A DNA stretch of 23,257 bases. Source: Guillardia theta CCMP2712 (Eukaryota; Cryptophyceae; Pyrenomonadales; Geminigeraceae). The position numbers and the translations under genes are program-made. This document shows positions 1-8,742 of this stretch, in pieces. Under the pieces are notes generated by a model, which was not told the DNA's origin, made no database searches, and saw only the letters and a list, made by a program, of their open reading frames with translations. The stretch is from the NCBI RefSeq assembly GCF_000315625.1, contig NW_005434653.1, forward strand, positions 353,745 to 377,001. The letters are read 5' to 3'. Within the stretch, counting starts at the first letter, position 1; every line of letters begins with the position of its first letter.

Positions 1-176
1 GCGGGAGGGAGGGAGGGAGGACGGGGAGAGGCAAGGAGAGTTAGAGCGAAGGGAAGGTGTAGGGTAGAAGGAGGGCGGCGGGATAAGAGGTGAAGAGGGA
101 GACGTAGGGTCAGGGGAGGAGGCGATGAGTGGGGAGGGAATCAAGTAGAAGGCCAGGGGATCAAGACGGTTGCGAC

Positions 177-929
177 CTTCTCTCCTGACGTTGTGAAGCT
201 GGACAACAATTCCTGCACACCAGTCACAACCTGCAGTAAGAAATCCTCCTCCCCCCGATTACTGCCTTATTTCCTCTTGCTCCTCCTTCTCCTGCTCTTC
301 CCTGTGTCCTTCTCCTCCCCCCTCACCTTGCCCATCGTTTCGTCGTTGCTCCACAGGCCAGCATACTCATCTCCAAGCGAAATGATGCATGCTCCTGTAG
401 AAAGAGTGAGTGATGCACAAGCAAGCAAAGGAGAGAGAGGAGAGGAGGGAGAGGAGGGAGAGGATAGGAAGTGAAGAGAGAGGGGATAGGGAATGGGAGG
501 AGAGGGGAAGAAGCTAGTGACGTGAGCGAGCTGACCGGTCAGAGTGGCTATGTCAACAATTTCTTGAGCTCCTGCAGAGCACACGAGCTGGTAAGAGTTG
601 TATCGACAAACAAACAAACTTTGTTTCCTCTGTCCCTTCTCCTCCTCCCTTACCGGCTTGCTCCGCATACACCAAAGCATCTGCAAGCGTCAGCCTTCCC
701 TCAGCATCTGTGTTGAGAACTGCAAGTGCGAAGTCAAATCCCTACCTCTTCCTCTTCATCTTCCTCCTCCCCCTACTCCTTAGCTCTACCCCCTCCACCC
801 CCTTCTACCTTCGATGGTCTTGCCGTTGCTGGCAGTCAAAATGTCTCCGGGTCTCATGGCGTCGGACGAGATCTTGAAGAAAGTGAGCATTATGAAAGAA
901 GGAAGAAGGGAGGATGGAGGGGAGGAGGC

Positions 930-1016
<87 letters not shown>

Positions 1017-3400
1017 GGAGGAGGAGGAGGAGAGCACCATGTTCTCGCACGCTGCCACGATGAAGTGAACCTCAACTCCTTCCGGCTTCATCATCCCCAC
1101 AGCCTGCTCGACATTTCAGTTTCCTACTTTGCTGTCTTCGTCCCCGTCCTTCTTCTTCTCCCCTCCCTCCCGCTTCGTCTGAGCGTCCTCGCTCACCTTG
1201 GCGCATCCCAACGTTGCAGCGCTTCCTCCCATGTCGAACTTCATCAGCTCGATCATCGATCCAGCACCAGCCTGTGAGACATTGAGTGAGAAACAGGAGG
1301 AGGGAGAGCGAGGAGGCATGAAAACGATGGGAGGAGAGAGAAGGGAGAAGAGGAAAGGAGGAGCGAGGAATGGGGAGCGACAACAGAGGAGGAGGGATGC
1401 AGAGGAGGAGGATGAAGAGACCTTGAGGTTGTACCCTCCTGAGTCAAAGCACAATCCTTTGCCGACGATTGCAATCTGCATGAGCAGGTCAAGAGAGATT
1501 TACAGCATCTCATCAAAACATTCTTTCCTTTCGATCCCCAGGCTCATGACTCCTCGACAACCACCACCACTACCTCCTCCCCCTCCTCCTCTACAACGAC
1601 CACTACTACTTCTTCCTCCTCCTCCTCTACAATGACCACCACTACCTCCTCTTCCTCCTCCTCCTCTACAATGACCACCACTACCTCCTCTTCCTCCTCC
1701 TCCTCCTCCTCTACAATGACCACCACTACCTCCTCCCCTCCTCCTCTACAACGACCACCACTACCTCCTCCTCCTCCTCCACCACCACCACCACCACCTC
1801 CTCCTCCTCCTCCTCCTCCTCCTCCTGGACCTCTTACCTTCTTCTTCACCTCTCCCTTGGGCTTGTAGGTCACATGAATAAATTTAGGGGGCTGGGCTGA
1901 TCCCCTTGACACCGCCAGGTACGCGCCCATTCCTCTCCTCTCGCACTCGTCGCGCTCAAGGATGGTGCAGCTCATTCCATGCTCCTTGGCGATGTTCCTT
2001 GCAGTCTCAGCCAGGGTGGAAGGAGTGACGTAGTTTGAAGGAGCTCCCACCAGATCTCTAGCCATCTTCACCCCTGACGAACAAACAGTAAGGATCTTGC
2101 ATCGTTCTTCCTCTTCCTCTTCCTCTTCCTCTTCCTCTTCCTGCCCGTCCCCGCATTCCTTGCTTCCGTCCTCGCTCCTCGCTCCTCGCTCATTCTCCAC
2201 CCTTCTCCTCTCACCCTCGTTAATGTGGAAGGAGGACTGAACGAGCGCATCGTCGTACACATCGTTGCTCGCGATGACCTCCAGGCTCTCTAGCAGGCAA
2301 CCTTTCTCCTTGTCATCTCCTGACTTGAAACGCACGTCGTGGTAAATCCCCTCCAGCACAGCCTGCGCCTACTGGTCACCTCCTCCACTCCTTCCCCACC
2401 ATCGCGGTCACCTGCACCATCGCCTTCACCGCTGTGCTGTCAAACCCCTGGGGCACGACAACAGCTGCTGTCTTCGCCTTCTCGGTCTTGGCAGAGCTCG
2501 CAATCTGCTTGCCCAGAGCGAAACCTGACGCCATTGCAGCCTGGGTGACATTCCCCATCCCCACCAGCGACAGTTTCTTGAAGCTCGACGACTTTGCAAG
2601 GCGGGTCAGCACGGAGGATCCTGACTTGCCCTTGAACTCGTTTTCCTTGATGATTTCGGACAAGAGGCCGTCAATGGAGGCGTCGAGCTCGGCAGCGGCT
2701 CCAGTCAGGCTGACCAGCGCGTTCTTGTCCTCTCCCCCGACCTCAGGGAAGGGAAAAAAGAGCAGGTCGCCTTTCCATTCCTTCGGGGAGGAGGTGCTCT
2801 GACGGACAGCAAGCTTCGGGGAGTCTGTGAAGACAGGATGGTTGCCAGCAATGGACGACATTCGCACCAGGGGGAACGACTGCCTGGTCACCGAGCTCCT
2901 GGTCAGCTGGAGAGGTTTGTACATGGATGACGGACGTAGCGACTTGTCAAACCAGCTGGAGGAAGCAAACCTCCTGCCCATCAGCGCAGGAGTCATCTGG
3001 AACGCCCAGGAGGACTGAAATAGGAGTTAGTGCTGTCCGATCAACAACTCCATGGAGCATCATGATCAACTTGGAACATTTAGCATTAGAATGTTCCGAT
3101 CTTTCACCAGTTCTCTCAACTGATTACCCCGCTCAAACCGTCTCTTCTTCACAGAATGAGTTTGAGAACACCTTGTCTATCACATCAACTCTCGTTTTCT
3201 GTCCATTGTGCTGTGGTGTGCATGGTGTGGTGTAATGTGATGTGATGAGATGAAATGTGATGTGATGTGATGAGATGAAATATGATGTGATGAGATGAAA
3301 TATGATGTGATGCGATGCGATGCGATGCGATGCGATGCGATGCGATGCGATGCGATGCGATGCGACGTCTTTATCGTCTTCATCTTCTCACCTGCGCCAT
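177..3400 (-). CDS. LAP: Leucyl aminopeptidase, peptidase family M17 (3' end outside window)
   Basis: This metallo-exopeptidase releases N-terminal residues, preferably Leu, and is normally hexameric with two metal ions. Exons read on the minus strand: 3392-3400, 2412-3014, 2215-2362, 1838-2073, 1422-1475, 1197-1271, 1038-1103, 809-872, 654-719, 536-571, 327-394 and 177-230, with matching phases, giving 493 residues. Seen: [15 protein letters not shown] (K338, D343, K350), [10 protein letters not shown] (D363) and [14 protein letters not shown] (D423, E425, R427), so all expected metal and catalytic residues are present. The spacing between K350 and D363 is the plant type. VDIATLTG and [11 protein letters not shown] follow. 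The reading stops at SGEK, before the expected WRLPL-type segment, so roughly the last 80-100 residues lie past position 1. Exon 1 encodes only Met-Ala-Gln. The first 45 residues are rich in Ser, Arg and Thr and could be an organelle-targeting peptide (inference). Confidence 0.94.
931..1014. repeat. (GAT)28 microsatellite in a LAP intron
   Basis: Twenty-eight uninterrupted GAT units on the plus strand (ATC on the LAP sense strand), followed by a short GAG run. The tract lies in the intron between LAP exons 809-872 and 1038-1103 and makes up about half of it. All six frames through it give homopolymers, so apparent open frames here are artefacts. Confidence 0.97.
1546..1830. repeat. Minisatellite of TCC and ACC triplets in a LAP intron
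   Basis: About five imperfect copies of a unit of roughly 40-50 bp. Each starts near CTACAA(T/C)GACCACCACTAC and continues into a variable number of CTC/TCC triplets. The array ends in an (ACC)n tract and then a (TCC)n tract next to the splice donor of exon 1838-2073. It fills most of the 362-nt intron before the catalytic exon 1422-1475. On the LAP sense strand it is purine-rich (GGA, GGT), unlike the pyrimidine-rich introns elsewhere in the window. Confidence 0.9.
3218..3365. repeat. ATG-rich 5-bp and 20-bp satellite in LAP intron 1
   Basis: The left part repeats (T)GATGTGATGAGATGAAAT-type units of about 20 bp. The right part (about 3308-3363) is eleven or so near-perfect copies of a 5-bp GATGC unit. 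The tract sits in the 377-nt first intron of LAP, between the three-codon first exon and the acceptor at 3015-3016. Confidence 0.9.
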
Positions 3401-3433
3401 GGCGACAACAAGCAGCCCCTGCGCGCGCATTCC

Positions 3434-3440
3434 TTTATAT
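3434..3440 (-). promoter_or_regulatory. Possible TATA-like element upstream of LAP
   Basis: The minus strand reads CATATAAAGG about 35 nt upstream of the proposed LAP start codon at 3400. A TATA box is expected about 30 nt before transcription starts, so this would place the start almost at the ATG and leave a very short leader. It is a sequence match only. Confidence 0.25.
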
Positions 3441-3479
3441 GTTTAAGAGGCTCGCAACCTGATTGACCTTGTTTGAGTG

Positions 3480-4340
3480 CCGGGTACCATCACACAGGGC
3501 GGCCCCGGCGGCAGCCGGGCGGCCCGGCCCGGCCGTCCGATCAGAGCCGCCCGGCCCGGCGGGCCGAGGGCCCCGGCCCGTGACGGCCTCGCCGCATGCC
3601 ACTGGGCCAGGCTCAGCTGGGCCAGGCTCAGCAGTACTGATTTCAAGTCCGAGTCATTTTAACTTCAACTTGAGAGGCTGAGTCAACCGCGCGACGCCGG
3701 GCGAACTTTCAGGGCCCGGCTCTTCAAAATCCTAAGCCGGGTCCGATCGGAGACTCTGCCAGAGTCTCCCCGCGCAGCCTTACCCGTATCGTACGGTCTG
3801 TCACGCCGTCGTACTGACTAGTAGTAGCCCGGCGAGTCCCGCCGATCTGGCCCACGGTCCGCCGAGTCTCTGCCACCGCGGCGCCGCGCGGCCGGGCCGC
3901 CTCGGCCGGGCGGTGCCGCCCGCGGCCCGGCCGGCACGCCGGTGACCCGGTACTACCGTACGGTCGGCCGACCGCCGTTGCAGTACTAAAGTAGGGTGGT
4001 CACCGCAGTCAAAAGTCACGTTCTCGGCACGCTGCCCCGACTCTCATCAGTCACGGTGATTCGGGTTTCACCGATAGCTGTAAGCCTGCCCGAATCCTCA
4101 GGCTAACCGAAAGATGATCTAATTACTAGTTACTGTGGCCCGTGCCGGCTGCAGGGGGCCGGAAGGAGGCACGAAGAGGCAGCAGTTGCGTCCGTTAGTT
4201 AAGACCTCGGGGATAAAGAACTCTACCTCATGACATGTAGGCCATGACAGTGATTCGGTCGGCCGGGCCGATCTTTAACCCTTCACGGGCCCACCTCGGC
4301 AAAGGTGACATGGACTGCAGTTGTACCCGGTGACCGGGTA
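3480..4340. other. GC-rich palindrome-dense intergenic stretch
   Basis: No coding frame here resembles a protein. The left half is very GC-rich (runs of GGCC, CCGG and GCCCGG). Perfect inverted repeats seen: 3749-3769 (nine-bp arms GGAGACTCT/AGAGTCTCC, loop GCC); 3961-3974 (CGGTCGGCCGACCG, no spacer), overlapped by 3955-3964 (ACCGTACGGT); 4083-4104 (AGCCTG/CAGGCT); and 4324-4340 (TACCCGGTGACCGGGTA, one-base centre). A 15-bp direct repeat, CTGGGCCAGGCTCAG, occurs twice at about 3602-3631. It could be a non-coding mobile-element remnant or a structured RNA. Neither is shown. Confidence 0.6.
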
Positions 4341-4367
4341 GTTCTAGGCTACAAGCGAAGGCATTGA

Positions 4368-4508
4368 GGGGGTAGGGTGATGAGAGTCAGTACTGTAAAA
4401 GCGGCAAGGGATTCAGGCTGACCTCTTTGCTTTCAGAGGGTTACAAATCCCGTGACTCCTATGGCTACCCCTTCACCCCCCTTCCCCCCCTTGATCACCC
4501 CTACCCCC
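4368..4508. repeat. Inverted repeat with G-rich arms
   Basis: GGGGGTAGGGTGAT at 4368-4381 is matched by ATCACCCCTACCCCC at 4494-4508. The arms are complementary except for one extra base and are about 110 bp apart. They lie in the non-coding gap between LAP and the first RWP-RK gene. The rest of 4509-5036 is C-rich and then CT-rich low-complexity sequence with no gene seen. Confidence 0.6.
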
Positions 4509-5036
4509 ATCCAGTAGAAACCTTTCACGAGCAACTGAGGCAGGCAAGTCACGTCAAGCTTAAGGAGTTATAGCAGAGAGGAGAGGGGTATGCTCGATTT
4601 ACTTTGAGGACAATTAGAAAATGCTCGACGTAGACCCCTGAAGGTTTCAAGATCTCGTTCTCTTTATATAGTTTGCATGAGGGTCCGAACGTACCGTTCG
4701 AAGTTGCGCTTGTCTCCGATAAACTACCCTACCCCACCATGAATTTAAAAAGTACCATTGACCCCCCAGGATTACCTGAAAAGAACCCCTGGGATGGAGT
4801 TTGAACCCCACCCTAAGATAGTTGCAGTGCGCATTCATTACTACACCTGTGCTGCCCAAATGGAAACACCCTCCTCCCTTCTTCAACTCCGCTCCGCTCT
4901 ACACTGCTCTCTACTGCTCTCCTCCACCCTCCTATCCACTCCACACTCAAGCCTCAATCAACTCTCCGCTCTACACTCAGCTCCACTGCTTCGTCACTTG
5001 TTTTCTACACCGTTTGAAAGGATTGTCGTGACGACG

Positions 5037-5609
5037 ATGACATCAAGAGTGTTCGTTAGTGCAAGGGCTAGGCGAGGAGCAAACAGAACAAACAGACCCT
5101 TCCTTCATGAACGATCGAGAGAGGTGGAGATCACAAGACAAGTCATCCTAGAACACATCCACATGAGGCAAGTCGATGCGGCCAGAGCGCTGGTAAGAAT
5201 CCTCAAGCAATTCACAACTCCTTATCTTCCCTGCTTACCTTGCTGTCAGGGCATCTCTCTCACGAGCCTCAAGACCGCATGCCGCCGTTTAGGCTTCAGC
5301 CGATGGCCCTACTCCAGGCACAGGGCCCCAGACACCACCCTCCAACATGTACAAGAACATGAGCACGGCGATACAACGGACGAACGAGTTCAACAGGAAG
5401 TTAAGTGGGACAGTGAGAGTGACAGAGAAGAATACCTGTTGAGCCTGGAGGATCAAAGCGGGAGGGACATTGATATAGAGGCTTTTGGTGAGGAGGATCA
5501 AGTCAGGATCGAAGGGTGCGGAGAAATTGAAGGATCATGGCTGGAGTGGTATTTACGTAGCACGGACGAGGACGATGTGAGTAGGATGTGGAAGGAATTG
5601 GCTCAGTAA
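5037..5609 (+). CDS. RWP-RK domain transcription factor, copy A
   Basis: Probable DNA-binding regulator; RWP-RK proteins act in the nucleus in nitrogen and gamete programmes of plants and algae. Exons 5037-5192 and 5250-5609 are joined across a 57-nt GT-AG intron in phase 0, giving 171 residues. The domain spans about residues 29-77: the helix with HMRQVDAARAL, then GISLTSLKTACRRLGF, then the signature RWPYSRHR (70-77). The start is chosen by likeness to copies B and C; a longer upstream frame is low-complexity. The C-terminal half is acidic and carries GSWLEWYLRSTDEDDV, matching the tail of B and C, but A runs on for nine residues (SRMWKELAQ). The intron has no stop and is a multiple of three, so a retained form would add 19 residues inside the domain. 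The target is unknown. Confidence 0.9.
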   Translation: MTSRVFVSARARRGANRTNRPFLHERSREVEITRQVILEHIHMRQVDAARALVRILKQFTTPYLPCLPCCQGISLTSLKTACRRLGFSRWPYSRHRAPDTTLQHVQEHEHGDTTDERVQQEVKWDSESDREEYLLSLEDQSGRDIDIEAFGEEDQVRIEGCGEIEGSWLEWYLRSTDEDDVSRMWKELAQ

Positions 5610-5633
5610 GGGGATTTGCTTGAAGTTGATCTA

Positions 5634-5647
5634 TGATCTACAGATCA
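5634..5647. other. Short palindrome after RWP-RK A
   Basis: TGATCT-AC-AGATCA is a perfect inverted repeat with a two-base centre, 25 nt after the stop codon of copy A. It could form a small 3' UTR hairpin, but it is short enough to be chance. Confidence 0.35.
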
Positions 5648-6040
5648 CAGTTTTGATTCATGCCTGCATGGAGCGACGAATGTTTAACTTTGCTCACGGT
5701 GAAGCTAATGATACTCAGTAGTTCCCTGACTTGATCAATGGTGAATAATCTACCTTAAAGTCGCTGTCACATAGCATTAAAACATTGCCTTTACTTAAAA
5801 AGGGCCAAACTCCAAATACTTTTTGTCCTGGGATGTTTTTGTCACAACCCGAAGCTGTACGGGTTGCAGACGTCCACAGCGAAGGTTCAAGGCCCTCCGC
5901 TGGATCACACATATAGATGTAGTGTAGTGATGTCGAGTTTACTAGCGATGCTTGCTCAGCGTGGCATGCAACATGAGGAGAGAACAGACCCTTCTAGCTT
6001 GACAGGCTGATCCTTACATAGGCTAAGGGAAGTACTAGGG

Positions 6041-6097
6041 GTACTGGGGTAGACTATCCTGGGTTATCCAGGAGAAGTCAGTTTCGAACCCCAGTAC
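6041..6097. other. Nested stem-loop, possible structured RNA element
   Basis: The outer arms GTACTGGGGT (6041-6050) and ACCCCAGTAC (6088-6097) are perfectly complementary over 10 bp. Inside lies a second hairpin, TCCTGG-GTTAT-CCAGGA (6057-6073), with a six-bp stem. The 3' part contains TTCGAACCCC, which resembles a tRNA T-arm, but no matching acceptor, D-arm and anticodon layout was found. Confidence 0.45.
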
Positions 6098-6231
6098 GAG
6101 ACAGCAAACTGTCCTTTCTTTTCAGTAAACCTTTGTCTGACTCGGGCTCGGTTCCTATGAGCTCTGACATGTCTGTCATGCTTATACAGAGTGCGAGGGG
6201 GTTTGTCAAGGAAACATCACAGTCCGTGACT

Positions 6232-6581
6232 AGGAACTTGATGTTGCATCCACGTGCACTGGGTTGCAGCAGCAGCAGACATGGCGATATCGCAACGGCA
6301 TACAAGTCTGGCAGTTACAGGCAGACGAGGCTCCGATGATAACCTGGTGAGGGAACTGTTCCAATGAACTAGCAAAGCTGCGCTGGGGACGAGGAGGATG
6401 CAAGCCTGAAGCTAGATTCCTTTATGTACAGCAGACAATACAGACACTGCTACAGAGTACTGGAGTTGCGACCACTCTTCTGCCTCACACGTACAAGCGC
6501 ACCTGATCTCCATCGAGACCAGTAGTACATGCCGTGTTAGTTGCTCGGAACTTGACTGCATCCACGTGCAGTCGCAGCAGT
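6232..6581. repeat. Direct repeat pair containing CACGTG
   Basis: Two imperfect copies of about 35-48 bp at 6232-6279 and 6547-6581. Both read GGAACTTGA, then the identical 14-mer TGCATCCACGTGCA (6245-6258 and 6557-6570), then a GCAGCAG run. The core CACGTG is the E-box/G-box hexamer bound by bHLH and bZIP factors in many eukaryotes. The pair lies 0.7-1.0 kb upstream of RWP-RK B. Confidence 0.5.
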
Positions 6582-7156
6582 ATATGCCAACATCAGAACT
6601 CTGACTCTCTCTCTAGCTCGCGCCCCCTCCGTCCGTCTGTCCGTCCGTCCCCCGAGACAAGGATCAGACAGTGAGGGGAACTTGTGCTTTCTGTTGGTAT
6701 AACGACGACGTTGTCGTTGAAGACATTTTGATATCCAACGATCCTGATAGCAGAGGTCAACTCTGTTAGCGTCACAAGTTAGCTTTACGAGTCAAGAGTT
6801 TCAGTAAAACCTCAACGGATGTAGGGGCAGCGCATTGACCGTTGCAGCGCAGTCCGTCTATTAGGTTTTAAAACAGAGACCTCTGGTGGGTGTTGTAAAG
6901 TGTCGATGATGAGATGTGACAGGACGTGACGCCGCCGTGTCAAAATCGTGACTTGTAAGTCGAAACGTTTTGATTTAAGTTGACGACCCCAAAAAAATCC
7001 CCAAAAAAGAAAATTAGGACTACATCAGGAAGAAGACATCCATTTTTCTTCTTTCAGACCTCAAAAGACGCGATTTCTGAAAGGAGGTGCCCCGCTCGTA
7101 GCACGAGCGCAAGGGACAGCATCTGCCACATCAAACAGCGTCACGACGCTGCTAAA

Positions 7157-7192
7157 CCTCCTCCTCCTCCTCCTCCTCCTCCTCCTCCTCCA
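7157..7192. repeat. (CCT)n microsatellite
   Basis: A run of about twelve CCT/CTC triplets, ending about 70 bp before the start codon of RWP-RK B. It lies in the putative 5' leader or promoter. Confidence 0.9.
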
Positions 7193-7262
7193 TCTACCTG
7201 GAAGATCCACTGACAGGAACAGCACAATGCAGGTGTGAGGGGCAAGACTCAGAATCTCACAC

Positions 7263-7823
7263 ATGTCTACCATTGTGCTTGTTGGGGCGAGACCGCGGCG
7301 AGGAAGCAACGGGCTGCATGAGCATCAGACAACGCAGGAGGTCGAAATCACAGGTCCAGTCATTCAAAACCTCTTCCATATGAGGCAAGCTGACGCTGCA
7401 AGGATCCTGGTGAGTCACTGTTCTGGTTCTAGATCATTCGCTCACGCCATTCTTCAGGGCATCTCTCTCTCGAGCTTGAAGTCCGCGTGCCGTCGCCTGG
7501 GCTTCCCCCGATGGCCGTACTCGAGGCATAGACCCACCGCCACTCATATCGACGACAAGACAGACGAGGAGGCCTCAGGTTCGACTTCTGCCGCAGGATG
7601 TAGCCCAGCATCAGCCCCTGGATGTGCCAACTCCCTTCAAACCCTCCTACCTGAATTCCCCCGAATCACCTACTCCCCAGACAGAGTCAGAGACAGAGAA
7701 GAGGTGGCAATGACGACGCCCTGCCTGCACGAGGCTGCTGGCGGCGACTGGGAGGGCGAGCGAGGCATAGACACGTCATGGCTGGAGAGGTACATGCAGA
7801 GTACGGACGAGGACGAGGTGTGA
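7263..7823 (+). CDS. RWP-RK domain transcription factor, copy B
   Basis: Exons 7263-7409 and 7458-7823 are joined across a 48-nt GT-AG intron in phase 0, giving 170 residues. The protein starts MSTIVLVGARP. The RWP-RK domain covers about residues 26-74: EVEITGPVIQNLFHMRQADAARIL, split at the intron from GISLSSLKSACRRLGF, ending RWPYSRHR (67-74). A Ser/Ala/Pro linker follows, and then the acidic C-terminal tail SWLERYMQSTDEDEV, which ends the protein. The intron is stop-free and divisible by three, so retention would insert 16 residues in the DNA-binding domain. Exon 2 shares two near-identical blocks with copy C, while exon 1, the intron and the linker do not. Likely a nuclear transcription regulator; no target can be read from sequence. 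Confidence 0.9.
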   Translation: MSTIVLVGARPRRGSNGLHEHQTTQEVEITGPVIQNLFHMRQADAARILVSHCSGSRSFAHAILQGISLSSLKSACRRLGFPRWPYSRHRPTATHIDDKTDEEASGSTSAAGCSPASAPGCANSLQTLLPEFPRITYSPDRVRDREEVAMTTPCLHEAAGGDWEGERGIDTSWLERYMQSTDEDEV

Positions 7824-7961
7824 GGAGGGAGGAGAGGAGAGAGCGAGGAGGGAGCGAGGAGCGGAGAGGATCTAACGCATTAAAGAAGCATGGCGACGAG
7901 GGTTGTGAGGGGAGGGTGCGGAGGGCTGATCATCAGTGCTACTGGAGGTCTGCTAGAGGAT
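7712..7961 (+). repeat. 250-bp duplicated block, copy 1 (tail of RWP-RK B plus 3' flank)
   Basis: Matches 9382-9631 at a constant offset of 1670 bp with three differences noticed in 250 bp. It covers the acidic tail of copy B, its stop codon and about 140 bp downstream. Similarity stops abruptly at both ends. The 3' part includes a short frame beginning MATRVVRGGCGG in both copies. That frame diverges as soon as the block ends, so it is probably not a gene. Confidence 0.93.
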
Positions 7962-8742
7962 AAATCTTGCTCTAGAAGATGTTTCACCACAACGCATGCT
8001 CGTAGAACCTTAAAGAAAGCACAAGAGGCAAGTGCGAGCGATGCCTCTAGATGGTGAGCAGGATTACCAAACAAATCCGAAAAGCGTCATGGAGAGGACA
8101 GGGGAAAACGCGTGCAAGGTGATTGGGACACGCTAGAAGTAGCTCGATTCACAGCTTCTCACGCAATAGTCCGTGTTCTCCTCCTCCGCTGCCCACATCC
8201 TCGACTTCTTGGCTAAACTTGCTTCCAACAGACAACGCTACAGGGCCCTCACTGACCACTTCGATTTGCCGCTTCCGTCGAGGATCACCATGCACTCCTA
8301 TCAGCCGCTGAGCGGCGATGTTACCGTCACAGTCCGCGCGCGCGCGGATGAGACCCGGCGGGCCGGACGTACTGGAAGTTCGCCGGACAGGCGATTCACT
8401 CAAGTCTGAGACTTGTGGAGACTCTACCATGGTGGCACGTTGAGTAAAGCCGCGAGGAGGTGTAAACCAATCTCGAGATCGATCTTCGTATCTTAAAAGG
8501 GTTGTTGGATATCACTCCTTTTCGAGTTGCAGCCTCAATCCATATCCGTTTCCGACCAGTCGCTCTCGCACCTCCCTGGCTCCAACACGAGTCGATGCCC
8601 CTCCCCGTCACTCCCCGTCCCCCCTGCTCTCCCTCCCCCCACATCTCCTCGTCCCTACGTGTCTGCTCCCCGCCCCTTTGCTCAGATAGCCATCTCTCTT
8701 CCCTTTTCCCCTCCTGCACTGATCGCTCCCTCAAGCTCATCA
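7962..8742. other. Intergenic region between RWP-RK B and C, with palindromes
   Basis: No supported gene. A frame at 8173-8409 (plus) reads somewhat like protein but has no recognisable domain. Perfect palindromes cluster at 8306-8316 (CCGCT-G-AGCGG), 8333-8348 (TCCGCGCGCGCGCGGA) and 8401-8415 (CAAGTCT-G-AGACTTG). From about 8570 the sequence becomes C-rich up to the start of copy C. Confidence 0.55.

Larger units (their letters stand above)
5648..7262. other. Intergenic region between RWP-RK A and B
   Basis: About 1.6 kb with no gene I can support. Short open frames (for example 6133-6339 plus and 5715-5912 minus) have no recognisable domain, and no splice pattern links them. The region holds the stem-loop at 6041-6097, the direct repeat at 6232-6279 / 6547-6581, a CCGTC/CTGTC-type repeat near 6628-6653, and a (CCT)n tract at 7157-7192 just before copy B. 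Confidence 0.6.

Noticed and set aside
786-1100. Open frames giving long Ser, Asp, Ile or His runs on both strands
   Set aside because: They are translations of the (GAT)28 intron repeat in all frames, overlapping true LAP exons in part.
1544-2359. Single 271-codon minus frame through LAP exons and the repeat
   Set aside because: It includes real exons 2215-2362 and 1838-2073 but also reads through introns and the minisatellite; splice sites and family likeness favour the spliced model.
3480-4340. Possible rRNA gene because of the GC-rich, hairpin-rich sequence
   Set aside because: None of the conserved small- or large-subunit rRNA strings I know were recognisable.
4758-5036. N-terminal extension of RWP-RK A to an upstream Met
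   Set aside because: The added residues come from CT-rich low-complexity DNA and have no counterpart in B or C.
5865-5905. tRNA-like segment GAAGGTTCAAGGCCCTCC
   Set aside because: The T-arm stem does not pair and no acceptor or D-arm was found.
8173-8409. 78-codon frame between RWP-RK B and C
   Set aside because: Composition is protein-like, but no domain was recognised and it runs into the palindrome cluster; not enough support for a gene.
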